Below are positions 8,527-17,128 of a DNA stretch of 17,708 nucleotides, piece after piece (the first letter of the stretch is position 1; each line of letters opens with the position of its first letter). The notes under the pieces are model-generated. The model had not been told where the DNA came from. It did not search any database and was given only the letters and a program-made list of their open reading frames with translations. Made by a program: the position numbers and the translations under genes. The stretch comes from Larix sibirica (lineage: Eukaryota > Streptophyta > Pinopsida > Pinales > Pinaceae), in NCBI GenBank assembly GCA_004151065.3, contig NWUY0300002798.1:64776-82483 (forward strand), written 5' to 3'.

Positions 8527-9235
8527 TTATTAACAAAAATAAATGACATCGGGCATGGATTTAAAATATATTGATCATATATATTGAAGGTATCCTTGCA
8601 TACAAATACCTTTTAATATATATGCTTCCATACAAATAAAAACGATCATTATTAATGCTACAAATTTGTCTTCAATGTTTGTAATAATCAAAATGGTCAC
8701 TTTACACTTCTTATCTCTACAAGTTGGATTTTGGATTTTTAACTCCATACCTATTAAATGTTAAAACTCATGTGATTCTTTTATGAACAACTTGTGAAGC
8801 ATCAAATATATGAGTAGATACAATGCACTCATTATATTTTCACAAATAGATAGTATAAATAATATTTGATATAATGTTGATTTAAAATGAATTTGTATTT
8901 ACATATAAATAAATTAATGAATTAAGTTTTTTAATATTTTTAAAAACAATTTGGAAATAATTAAATTATTATTGAATATTTATATAATTTATATATTTAA
9001 AATGAAATATAAAATCAAAATTAAATTATATGTTTTCAATTTGCACATTATAAAATAATAATAAAAATAATAATTATTTATACATTTAAAGCAAAACATA
9101 AAATCAAAACTAAATTAATATATTTTTGATATGTGTAAATGTGTGTACTATTATAAATGGAGTTGTAAATAAATAATGATTTGATTATGGAGATTTTCAC
9201 AATGGTTTGATTTCATAATGGTTTAACACCGCGTC
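8527..9235. other. AT-rich DNA without recognisable genes
   Basis: Long runs of A and T with no supportable ORF. The only structure seen is the tandem duplication at 8987-9133. Confidence 0.7.
8987..9133. repeat. Diverged tandem duplication in AT-rich DNA (period about 89)
   Basis: Positions 8987-9043 and 9076-9133 share the pattern ATTTATAYATTTAAA, then ATAAAATCAAAA, then TAAATTA, with scattered differences. This is an old local duplication. Confidence 0.6.
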
Positions 9236-9610
9236 CAAATTTTTTAATTATCATTGTGGTGGAGTTTAATAATGCTTTGACATTTGAGCAATAGTGAACA
9301 CTCCATGCATTATTAATGGATCTGGCAAAGCTAAATGATGTAGAAAAGAGTGCAAAAATATAAATATATTGCTCAAAATGTAAATCTGAGTCAAGAATAA
9401 TTAATGATAAGAGGAAAGATTCAGAGAGGAGAAAAATAAGCGGGAAATGATCAAAACCCATAGTAATGAGTAAAAAAGAAGAGACACAAAAATGATAAAA
9501 TTATTATTTTTTGTTTAAATTCTTAATTAAATTTGGAAGGAATTAGGAAGAATGGAGAATATAATTAGAGAGATTTGAAAATTTAAGAATAATAATGAAA
9601 TTGAACATAA
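9236..9610 (+). mobile_element. Element E, plus-strand copy, left piece
   Basis: This stretch matches the reverse complement of about 13900-14310. Examples of shared runs are GAATGGAGAATATAATTAG, TTTAAATTCTTAATTAA and AATAATAATGAAATTGAA, in the same order and spacing. The match fades at about 9236 on the left and stops at about 9610 where LINE B begins. It has no recognisable protein. Together with 12508-13037 it forms one copy of an unidentified repeat split by LINE B. Confidence 0.65.
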
Positions 9611-9633
9611 TAGAAGAAATTGATTATAGAGTT

Positions 9634-9735
9634 CAAAATATTCTAAAAAAATAATTGCTTCAAGAATTAAAAACTTGTGAATCCATGGTTGTTAACAACA
9701 TTTACAAAATATTCTAAAAAATAATTGATATTAGG
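9634..9735 (+). repeat. Tandem duplication of a reverse-transcriptase segment (period 71)
   Basis: CAAAATATTCTAAAAAA starts at 9634 and again at 9705, each followed by TAATTG. The first copy reads KIIASRIKN in one frame and the second KIIDIRIQ, both matching the same RT block (a KII-x-x-RI motif). The copies have diverged and differ by one A in the run. Confidence 0.7.
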
Positions 9736-12139
9736 ATTCAATAGACACTTTCAAAGGTTGTTTCTGCTAAATAGTTCAGTTTCCTTAAAGGTCGATCTAT
9801 TCACGAGGCAGTTGGGATTACTCAAGAAGCTTTTCACCCAATTCATAAGAGAAGATTTCCATCGGTGGTGATGAAAATAGATCCATCCAAGGCCTACGAT
9901 CATTGCAACTGGATTTATTTACGATTGATTTTAATTCACATTGGTTTTGAAGTAAATGCAGTAAACTAGATAATGAGTTGTTTAACAACTATTTGTTATG
10001 CGGTAATCATAAATGGAGCAGCTTCTAAATTTTTTAAACCGGAACGTGGCCTCCATCAAGGATGACCTTTGTCATCATATCTGTTCCTCTTGGTGATCGA
10101 AGGTTTAAGTAGGGCTATTATGAATGCTTGAAGAGAAGGTTTCATTAAAGGCATTAGAGTTGGAGGTTTGGTTTTCATATGTCATTTACTTTTTGTCAAT
10201 GATGTCTTGCTCTTTGCGAATGGATTGTTGGAGGAGGTAAGGGATTTTAACTCTATTCTCCATTTGTTTTATAAAGCATATGGAACGGAAGTGAATGTAA
10301 ACAAATCCTTTGTTAACTTCAATGGAATAACAAATGATGTCATTGAAAGCATAAATCTTATCCTTCATTTTGACAAGGTTGATTTTCAAGTAGGTAATAA
10401 TTATTTGGGTTTCATTATCAAACGTATTAGTTACTTTAAACAAGATTGGTAATGGATGATTAGTAAAGTTGAGCAAATAATTCATTTATGGTGCTATTGT
10501 TGGGTTTCCATAGGAGGAAGGTTAACTTTGGTTAATGCAGTCCTTGAGGTAATACATGTATACTGGTGTACATCCCAAAAGGAGTTATGTACATGATTAG
10601 GATCATCTACATGGATTTTTTTGGAAGAGAAATAAATAAGGTACAAGATATCATTTGGCCCAATGGTAGAAAATTTCTCGTCCAAAGTCCAAAGGAGGAT
10701 GGGGCCTTAAGCAACTTCTAGTCTTCAACAAGGCATTGGCAACAGAGAGCTTGTGGAATCTCTTGAAAAAATATGGGTTATGGTGCAAGGTGATTCATCA
10801 TAATTATATAGCACCCCAATATATTTTAGATTGGATTAGAAAACATGGAAAATCATTTAAGCAAGCCTTTAACGATTAAAAAGCTAATATCACTTATTTT
10901 CATGTTTTTAGCAACAATCTAGCTTGGAATGTGGGAAATGGAGTTCATGTAAGGATCGAGAAAGACACGGTAATGGGTTGAAACATGATTGTTTTTCTAT
11001 CGGAGGAACTCATTTTATGTTTACAGTCCAAGAATATTTATAGCCTTGGGTGGATAACAGATGAAGACTCGTCGTCAATTTGGAAATAAGGATCGAAAAG
11101 TGTTGAATAACTGAATTTGGAGGGAATGATGAAAGGTCATTGGAATAATTTCTTAGTAGAATTGAAGAGTGGCCACATTTGGATAAAGATGGAACTTGAC
11201 ATATTGATTTGGAACCAGAGTAAGAAAGGGGGAGATTACTCTGTGAAACTAGGATAAGAAATGTTAATGAAGATTGCTGGTGGTGGGCACCAATATGGAA
11301 AGTAAAAGCTCAAAAAAAAACTTCATGTGGCTTGCTCTCAGATCTAAAGTTTTGACCTAGGATCATTTCCAAAGGAAAAAAAATCAAGGCCCTAGAATTG
11401 GTTACTTATGTTGGCAGGCAGGAGAAGATATATCTCACATTTTTACTAAATGTCCCTTTTCTTTGCAAGTGTGGGGGGAAATAGAATGTTGGTTGGGGAT
11501 AAATAATACATGGATTTGTGATACATTGGAAGACGGTATTAAAGCTTGGTTTCAAAAAAGAAACTTACAAAACTTTAGAGCGACACCTTTCCTATTGATC
11601 TAGAGCTTATGGCTTACCAAGAATACGATGCCCTTTGAAAATGAATCCTCTTAGTCTTCTCAGGTTGTTGCCTCTATTTGTATGCTGAAAAAAGCATTCA
11701 AGGAAGAGGTGAAAGTTAAGATTGATAGATCTTTTCAACCTCTTCAAATAAACTGTGGGAAGCAATGGGCGTTTTTTGATGGAGTGTATCAAAGGACTGA
11801 ACTTCACGGTGGAATATGAATGATTTTCCTTGAGAAGAGTAAGTTCATCCAACCGTTGGCATGCTTGGCAGAAGGATCAAACAATGTGGCTGAACTCATA
11901 GACCTTCGAGTTGTTCTATAGGTGGATTTTCAGAGGAATGTGAAGTCCCTTTAGGTGTTTAGAGACTCTCTCCTTGTAATAAAATGATGAATAATTATCT
12001 AAACATAGAAGATCTAAATATTCAAAACTTAGCTCATGAAGTCAAACAAGCAATAAATATATTCCACCAAATCTCATTCTCTCATGTTTACAGAGAGCAG
12101 AATCAACATGCATATTGCTTATCAAAGATCATATTATGA
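9640..12139 (+). pseudogene. LINE B ORF2 remnant: reverse transcriptase to RNase H
   Basis: The RT part reads FSFLKGRSIHEAVGITQEAF (from 9775), motif A MKIDPSKAYD (9871-9900), motif B GLHQG-Stop-PLSSYLF with TGA at 10063-10065, and motif C HLLFVNDVLLF. In motif C the first catalytic Asp is Asn (codon 10198-10200). The thumb is NYLGFIIKRISYFK and WVSIGGRLTLVNAVLE. After shifts the frame gives LAWNVGNGVHVRIEKD, a degenerate zinc region (LCWQAGEDISHIFTKCPF, with the second Cys lost), and RNase H: WAFFDGVY with Asp at 11778, NNVAEL with Glu, and FRDSLLVIK with Asp at 11964. The end is HVYREQNQHAYCLSK, in which the last catalytic Asp is Tyr (12113-12115). Many stops interrupt it, and the final TGA is at 12137-12139. 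Confidence 0.9.
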
Positions 12140-12507
12140 AAGGAACTTGGAACTCTATATATTTAGGATGTGGATGACGAGTTAAGTTCCAAAGTAACTT
12201 AGAAGATATGGAAAATATTTTTCGATTTTGACAAGAAGTTTTTTACTATCTTGTAGGTACTCTTAAGTATAAATTTTGATGGAAGATCAAAGATGGATGA
12301 TATATTAAGTGTTTTGTGCAACAAACTTTTTGCTTTTTGATGAGATGTAAGAAACAATTCTATTTTAATCTCTGAATTTAGTTAGCGTGCTAATTTATTA
12401 TGTATGTAGATTTGGATGTGGATGGAGGTTGGAAACTGTTAGCTACAATGATCTAATGAAGAATGTATTTTCCGTTTAGATATGAATAGAAATATGATTT
12501 TTTCCGG

Positions 12508-13037
12508 GAAAAAAATAAGCATGGGAAAAACTAAAGATTGAACTTGAAGTACTAAGAAGGATGATAAAGAGAAAATAATGGGAGGAGATACAAAAAAGTA
12601 GGAATTAAAGGGTAAAACTATAGGGAAAGGAACCGACTTGTAGCTAGAAGCAAAAAAGGAAGGAAATGGAAAAATGGGATGGGTCAAAGGCCAAGACAAT
12701 GGATTAGAGGTTTCTAAGATTGACCCATTTTATAACCATCTTTTCGATTGCAATTGAATGGGTGTTTTTCTAGCTCGAGAGCTTCCTTAATGAGATGAGA
12801 TGAGTGGTGAGATGTGGAAGCTAGGATTTTAGTTTGGTCAAAGCAAACAAGGTGTTAGTGTTGAAGGAGTGCTCCACAATAGAGATTTGTTTAAACGATT
12901 ATGATTAGTATTGGAAATGTGCTTTTTGAGACGGGATTGGATCAATCTTCTAGTTTGGCCAATATGGATTTGCCATGGGAATCGAGAAATTAGTAGACTC
13001 CTTGAGAAAGAAAGGGATTTGATTTTCCTTTGATACT
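12508..13037 (+). mobile_element. Element E, plus-strand copy, right piece (left arm of a long inverted repeat)
   Basis: Positions 12554-13037 match the reverse complement of 13377-13828 with small gaps. Shared runs include GATAAAGAGAAAATAATG, GGAAAAATGGGATGGG, TTTTAGTTTGGTCAAAGC and CCTTTGATACT. A looser match covers 12508-12553. Broken reading frames are present (for example FGQYGFAMGIEKLVDSLRKK), but I recognise no domain. The match ends at 13037 exactly where the Penelope-like coding sequence becomes recognisable. The repeat could therefore be the 5' region of that element or an unrelated one next to it. Confidence 0.7.
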
Positions 13038-13230
13038 GATAGATACCTCCATGCTCAATCTCACCACCACCCTGCTAAAAAATGGCTTTTTCTTAAAACC
13101 TTGTCACAAGAGCTGTTCGTATTTTTGATTCCAAACATTTACATAAAGAGTGATCCCACCTCACCAATGCCCTCTTATCTAATGGCTATTCTCTAGGCCA
13201 AATTGACAAAGCCTTTCCTCTAGTCCTTCA
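13032..13230 (+). pseudogene. Penelope-like element fragment (end of reverse transcriptase and post-RT helices)
   Basis: The frame reads DTDRYLHAQSHHHPAKKWLF (13032 onward), which matches the strongly conserved T-x-RYL-x(3)-S-x-HP-x(2)-K block that follows the RT core in Penelope-like elements. A one-base deletion near 13102 shifts the frame. It then continues VTRAVRIFDSKHLHKE, a TGA (13151-13153), and SHLTNALLSNGYSLGQIDKA, matching the family block HL-x(4)-L-x-NGY. Penelope-like elements encode an RT related to telomerase, often with a GIY-YIG nuclease; neither the RT catalytic core nor a GIY-YIG domain is visible here. In plants such elements (Dryads) are known from conifers. The copy is a dead fragment of about 200 bp. 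Confidence 0.8.
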
Positions 13231-13376
13231 TCCAAAATCCAGTAAACCTCATTCTAATTCTCCTCCATGTGCCTTAGTTTCTCTTTGGGATTGCTAGTTG
13301 CATCTCGAAACTCCTTATACAAAAGAATATTAAAACAACCTTTAAACCTCATAAAACCCTCAAATAGCTGTTTAGG
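13231..13376. other. Spacer between the Penelope-like fragment and element E copy 2
   Basis: On the plus strand the Penelope-like frame drifts out of recognition (SKPHSNSPPCALVSLWDC). On the minus strand an open frame from about 13390 to 13265 reads FDTPKQLFEGFMRFKGCFNI and YKEFRDATSNPKEKL, continuing from copy 2 of element E. It looks coding but I recognise no family. Copy 1 has nothing matching it, since copy 1 ends at the Penelope-like junction. Confidence 0.5.
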
Positions 13377-14310
13377 AGTATCAAAGGTAAATCCATCATT
13401 TTCTCTCTCATGGAATCTACAAATTCCCTATTCCAATGACAAGCCAAACTATCCAAGCCTGTCTAAAAGAGCACAATATCGACACTAATCATAATTGCCC
13501 AAACAAATTTGCGATAGAGGAGCACTTCTTCAACACAAAGCACCTTGTCCGCTTTGACCAAACTAAAATCATAGCTTCCACAACCCATCACTCATCTCTT
13601 CTCACTTAGGGAAGGTCTCAAGATAGAAAAATGCCCATTCCATTTCATCTGGGAAGATGGTTATAAACTAAGTCAATCTTGGAAACCTCTAATCCACCAT
13701 CTTGGCCATTAACCCATCCCATTTTTCCTTTTTTCTTCCTTTTTGTTTGTATTTATGAGTTGTGAATTCACCCTTTAGCTCCTCCTTTGTATCTTCTTTC
13801 ATTATTTTCTCTTTATCATCAATTCCTTAATATAAATTTATTGAAAGTCACATCATGGTCATTAAGGTTCACCTTCCATTAATGTATGAGTAATCAAGTT
13901 TTTCTAATTTTTTTTTCTTTTCAATTTCATTATTATTATCTTTACAATTCCTCTCCCTAATTATATTCTCCATTCCTTCTAATTCCTCTATATATTAATT
14001 AAGAATTTAAATAAATTTATTTATTTATTGTTTCTACGTCTTTGTATTTTTCTCTTCTCTTTGAATCTTTCTTCCTACCATTAATTATTCTTAACTCAAC
14101 CATAATGATTACATTTAAAACAACTACACTATTTTCCATCAATTATTTTTAACTCAACCATAATGATTACATTTCAAACAACTTAATTATATTTTAACAT
14201 TCTTTTCTAAATCATTTAGTTTTTTCAAAATCTCTAATAGTAGGTGAAATGTCCATCGAAAAAGTTGAAACATTGTTAAACTTCTATACAATGATAAGCC
14301 TAAATTTTTG
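13377..14310 (-). mobile_element. Element E, minus-strand copy (uninterrupted)
   Basis: Read on the minus strand from 14310 to 13377, this copy contains in one piece what the plus-strand copy has in two pieces around LINE B. 14310-13900 matches 9236-9610, and 13828-13377 matches 12554-13037. It carries an internal 58-bp-period duplication (14083-14183) missing from the other copy. No terminal repeats, known protein or A tail were found, so the class is unknown. Broken frames such as KKEKWDGLMAKMVD and VKADKVLCVEEVLLYRKFVW hint at former coding capacity. Confidence 0.65.
14083..14183. repeat. 43-bp tandem duplication (period 58)
   Basis: Positions 14083-14125 and 14141-14183 differ at two places (C/T and A/C). 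The shared part includes TTAACTCAACCATAATGATT. The plus-strand copy of element E has a single unit (around 9395-9410), so the duplication arose in this copy. Confidence 0.85.
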
Positions 14311-14313
14311 ACA

Positions 14314-14640
14314 AATAGACAATGATATTTAACATAATTTACACATTAACTATTAAAATTAAAATAAAAAATTAAATTATTAAACATAATATTATAAATA
14401 TTTTAAAACCATAAATTTCACCCACTAACAATTTTTTTACAAAATAGAGAATAATATTTAACATAATTTACACATTATCATTTAAAATAAAAATAATAAA
14501 TAAAATAGTTAAATAGACAATGGTATTTAACATAATTTACACATTAACAATTAAAATAAAAAAAAATTAAGTTGTTAAACCTATAAAATTTTGATATTGT
14601 AAATGTTTTAATGATAAACCATAAATTTCACTCACTAACA
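14314..14640. repeat. AT-rich tandem repeat, two long units and one truncated unit
   Basis: A 35-bp block containing TATTTAACATAATTTACACA occurs at 14314-14348, 14443-14477 and 14512-14546 with one to three differences. A second block, ACCATAAATTTCAC followed by CACTAACA, occurs at 14407-14430 and 14617-14640. The first and third units run about 200 bp each, and the middle one is cut short. No gene is seen here. Confidence 0.85.
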
Positions 14641-14716
14641 CATATTTACATCATTTTCTTAATATTATCACCCAGACTTATTAACACGGTCAAGATTCTC
14701 CCCACCATGTCCTTGT

Positions 14717-14754
14717 CCACGTCGATGTTGTTGACCGACATCAAGTTATATAGA
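14717..14754 (+). promoter_or_regulatory. Candidate core promoter of the BRUTUS-like gene
   Basis: TTATATAGA (14746-14754) is a reasonable plant TATA box about 250 bp before the ATG at 15004. Just upstream are CCACGTCG (14717-14724, an ACGT-core G-box/ABRE-like site) and TTGACC (14731-14736, a W-box core). Base composition changes here from AT-rich repeats to GC-richer DNA. These short motifs occur often by chance, and only the position supports the call. Confidence 0.3.
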
Positions 14755-14877
14755 CTTGCATGTAGAAATTTTGTTATGATAGTAGTAGGTAGTTACATGT
14801 GAAGTCACTCCACGGGTGAAAACGTGGTGGGAATGAAGAAGTCGCATGCGTGGATGTGGAGGAGGGGGGGCGCCGAA

Positions 14878-14985
14878 ATGGCCGGCCAGCGTTTTCAAGC
14901 GGCGACTTCAGCAGTGTTTTGGGCCTCACCAGCCTTAGCAGTTGCCGTACAACAAGATAAAGGTGCAGGGATTCAACAAATTTGA
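14878..14985 (+). CDS. Possible upstream ORF (35 codons) before the BRUTUS-like exon
   Basis: An ATG in good plant context (GCCGAAATGG) opens a frame MAGQRFQAATSAVFWASPAL, ending at TGA 14983-14985, 18 bases before the exon ATG. It is Ala-rich with no known domain. If the transcript starts near 14780 this would be an upstream ORF in the leader. It could also be the displaced true N-terminus if a frameshift lies between them. Confidence 0.3.
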   Translation: MAGQRFQAATSAVFWASPALAVAVQQDKGAGIQQI

Positions 14986-15003
14986 TTCTCTTATGATAGC
15001 GGC

Positions 15004-15264
15004 ATGGCGGACAAGCACCCAATCGAAGGGACTAGTGATGGTTCTGCTTCTGCATCTTCTTCTCCGACTGTGGTGTTTATATATTTCCACAAAGCCATAC
15101 GTGGCGAGTTGGGCAGACTTCACGAGGAGGTGCTGGTAATTCAGAAAAGCGATCCATGGCCATGCCGGTGCCAATGCCATGTTCATGCCCGAATTCAAAG
15201 GCTTCTTCGTCGTTACCATTTTCTCAGACTCGTCACCAAACATCACAGTAACGCTGAGGACAAG
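15004..15264 (+). CDS. First exon of a BRUTUS-like hemerythrin E3 ubiquitin ligase (gene or fragment)
   Basis: The 87 codons from ATG 15004 read MADKHPIEGTSDGSASASSS, then PTVVFIYFHKAIRGELGRLH, and end RRYHFLRLVTKHHSNAEDK. BRUTUS-type proteins have the same order: a Ser-rich lead, a (L/I)FLFFHKAI-x-EL-x(2)-LH helix, and RY-x-FLR-x(2)-YKHH-x-NAEDE. The His of FHKA and the HH and Glu of HHSNAE belong to the iron-binding site of the first hemerythrin domain. In the family the protein is nuclear and targets iron-response bHLH factors through a later RING domain. The ATG context (GCGGCATGG) is good, and an in-frame TGA lies 18-20 bases upstream. Oddities are the Cys/His-rich PWPCRCQCHVHA between the helices and Lys for the usual final Glu. 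No later exon was recognised, so this is either exon 1 before a long intron or a gene fragment. Confidence 0.6.
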
Positions 15265-15270
15265 GTGCAT
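15265..15270 (+). other. Candidate 5' splice site
   Basis: CAAG/GTGCAT: a GT directly follows the NAEDK codons. In-frame translation beyond it stops after seven non-matching residues, which is where the hemerythrin similarity ends. The +3 to +6 bases are a weak match to the plant donor consensus. Confidence 0.45.
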
Positions 15271-15732
15271 TTGTCATCGAACTTATGAGTCTCTTGCACT
15301 TTTCATTGGATTCACCAATTCTGTATTTGCCTGTAAACTATTTGTATCAAAATGTTGTCATAGAAAGTAGATTTCAGTGCTCCCTGCCTCAGAATGACAG
15401 GGGAATTCGCAATCCATCTTTGGATTAAAATGCTAAGTTCCTTATTCCTAGCACAGACCCATCAGAATCTGTGTCATAGACCGTGAGGTCACATATTCCG
15501 AGTTCCAATATTTGATAAGTTGGGCATTTGTCAGAACTTGAGATATGCATCCTTTGAGTTTGTCAATTGGGTCTGGGCTAGTGTCCATATTCACTCTACC
15601 CATCGCACTGTAGATTCAATGCCCCATGAAAAGGGCACAAAAATGAAGAGTATGGATAACTCCCACTCCCCACCTGGCATGTAGAATGTAACTTGCTTCC
15701 CTAGGTGCAAATGAGAATATAATGCATATCAT
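15271..15732. other. Unassigned sequence, possibly intron
   Basis: No ORF or repeat can be supported. I looked for the next BRUTUS-like block (a VIFPALDIRVKN-like motif) in all plus-strand frames and did not see it. Confidence 0.5.
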
Positions 15733-16056
15733 ATGGATGGTTTAACACAAAAGGGCATTCCTCTTCCGGGCATTTTCATACATCAACATGTTCAATACAA
15801 TCAAAGTGAGTCTGAAAGTCTAGGCTCTAGTGCAGATATAAAAGAAAAAACAAGTCTTAAGTCTGAATTATCAGGACGAGGAACATCAGGAGCCTTTGGA
15901 TGGGGATATGACACCAGATGGTCATTTACTGATCCTCTTCATCTTATGCCTGGTGTCCCCTTTAACACTGTTAACCTTCCTCTGAATACCAAACATGTCA
16001 CCTATGTTGGGTGCAAGAGGGCATTGGATCTATGTTGTCTTTGGCAACAATTATAA
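15733..16056 (+). CDS. Weak candidate coding segment, product unknown
   Basis: A 107-codon open frame with a normal-looking amino-acid mix. It has a Ser/Glu-rich middle (NQSESESLGSSADIKEKTSL) followed by a Gly/aromatic stretch (GAFGWGYDTRWSFTDPLHLM) that looks protein-like. I recognise no family. It lies downstream of the BRUTUS-like exon on the same strand, but its sequence does not fit that protein. It could be an exon of another gene, part of a degraded element, or chance. Confidence 0.25.
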   Translation: MDGLTQKGIPLPGIFIHQHVQYNQSESESLGSSADIKEKTSLKSELSGRGTSGAFGWGYDTRWSFTDPLHLMPGVPFNTVNLPLNTKHVTYVGCKRALDLCCLWQQL

Positions 16057-17128
16057 CTCTGTGCTGTATGGCTACATCCAACTCAGGTACCTAAACTATT
16101 TGATTAGCAGCACAGTCTTCAACCAAACAGAAAATGAAGTTTAGTAGGATTTTGATACCCAGATCTTTTGACTGCACTTCCTAACTCACCACTGGGGTTC
16201 TATCATCACGATCAGTTCTTTTTCTTCCATCACTTTTGACGACATTAGCTACCTTCTAGTTCATAGTAAGTAGAATTCCACCACTCTATTCATCCCAGAT
16301 GACCTCAAGGTCTTTGAACTAGATACTAAGTCCTCCTTATTCCAACAATTCATGCTTGGCATTTCAATAGAAAACCACTCTTTTTTTAAAAGAGTTTTGT
16401 CTTTCCAGTTCTATACGTGGAGACTTGAAAAATTAAGTTATGGTTACGGGGAGACTTGAAAAATCAAGTTATGGGAAAATATAAGAGGAATCACCTTCTC
16501 TGGACTTGAATTTTAAGACCTTCCTTCGGAAGGCATCATCACTCTTCTAGTTTTGCGTTATCTTTTTACTAGCTTTCTAAACATTGTTCCTGGTGAAGGG
16601 AATCTATTCCTTGGCAGGTATATGTCTCCACGTAGGTTCTTGAAATATTAGCCTCCTCTTCATCTTAACCAACTTTCTTTTTCTTTTTCCTTTGTGCACA
16701 CAAACGACAATGAGAATGCAAAAGAGAAATTTTGAACCGTACACACGTGTTGCACACTCTGTACGTCATTATATTTATAAAAGTACATAGAATTGTGAAA
16801 ATATTAGTGGGATGGTATGTGGAACGTTGAAGTGGTTTGAGTAATTAGTGGGATTATGTTTACAATTTGTCTCCTTCACTCAGAAGTTCCAAACAGTGGT
16901 TTACAATTAACATACAACGCCACTTGTCACCTACTAAATCACACAACGTAGCAACTATCCCCACTTAGTTTGTTAGTTACATTTATCTAATATTCAAATT
17001 TCCAATCAAAATCCATCAGAGTCTCCTCTTGCTATTAGCAATCAAACTCCATATCTTTTCTCCCTCGTTTAGTTACTAGATGCAGAAGCAGAGGCCATAG
17101 CTACCGTACTCCACAACTCATCTCAAAC
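16057..17128. other. Unassigned sequence without recognised genes
   Basis: No long frame or domain is visible on either strand. One short tandem duplication is present (16419-16474). Confidence 0.6.
16419..16474. repeat. 25-bp tandem duplication (period 31)
   Basis: GGAGACTTGAAAAA followed by (T/C)AAGTTATGG occurs at 16419-16443 and 16450-16474 with one difference. Confidence 0.85.

Larger units (their letters stand above)
9611..12507 (+). mobile_element. LINE B: 5'-truncated, decayed plant L1-type retrotransposon
   Basis: This plus-strand LINE begins within the reverse transcriptase, has no ORF1 or endonuclease, and runs through the RT thumb, the zf-RVT region and RNase H to a 3' UTR. Its limits come from the flanks: sequence matching element E stops near 9610 and resumes near 12508. 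Family members with strong 5' truncation are typical of LINE insertion. The 3' UTR (12140-12507) has no clear A tail, and a target-site duplication could not be confirmed. It is related to LINE A but is a separate copy in the opposite orientation. Confidence 0.85.

Noticed and set aside
9213-9461. Minus-strand ORF of 82 codons with a hydrophobic, signal-like N-terminus
   Set aside because: It lies in AT-rich element E sequence. The corresponding stretch of the other copy does not keep it open by eye, and no motif is present.
10186-10485. Minus-strand ORF of 99 codons
   Set aside because: It is antisense to LINE B motif C and thumb.
12470-12507. Target-site duplication of LINE B (compared with 9604-9626)
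   Set aside because: The two stretches resemble each other only loosely (AATAGAA and GATT cores) in AT-rich DNA and are not distinguishable from chance.
12439-12699. Minus-strand ORF of 86 codons, Phe/Ser/Pro-rich
   Set aside because: The composition is what a purine-rich plus strand gives by chance, and there is no motif.
13267-13488. Plus-strand ORF of 73 codons
   Set aside because: It spans the border of the Penelope-like fragment and element E. The more protein-like reading of this stretch is on the minus strand.
14774-15270. Minus-strand ORFs of 82 and 111 codons and plus-strand ORFs at 14942 and 15179
   Set aside because: They overlap the hemerythrin-like exon in other frames and show no family motifs.
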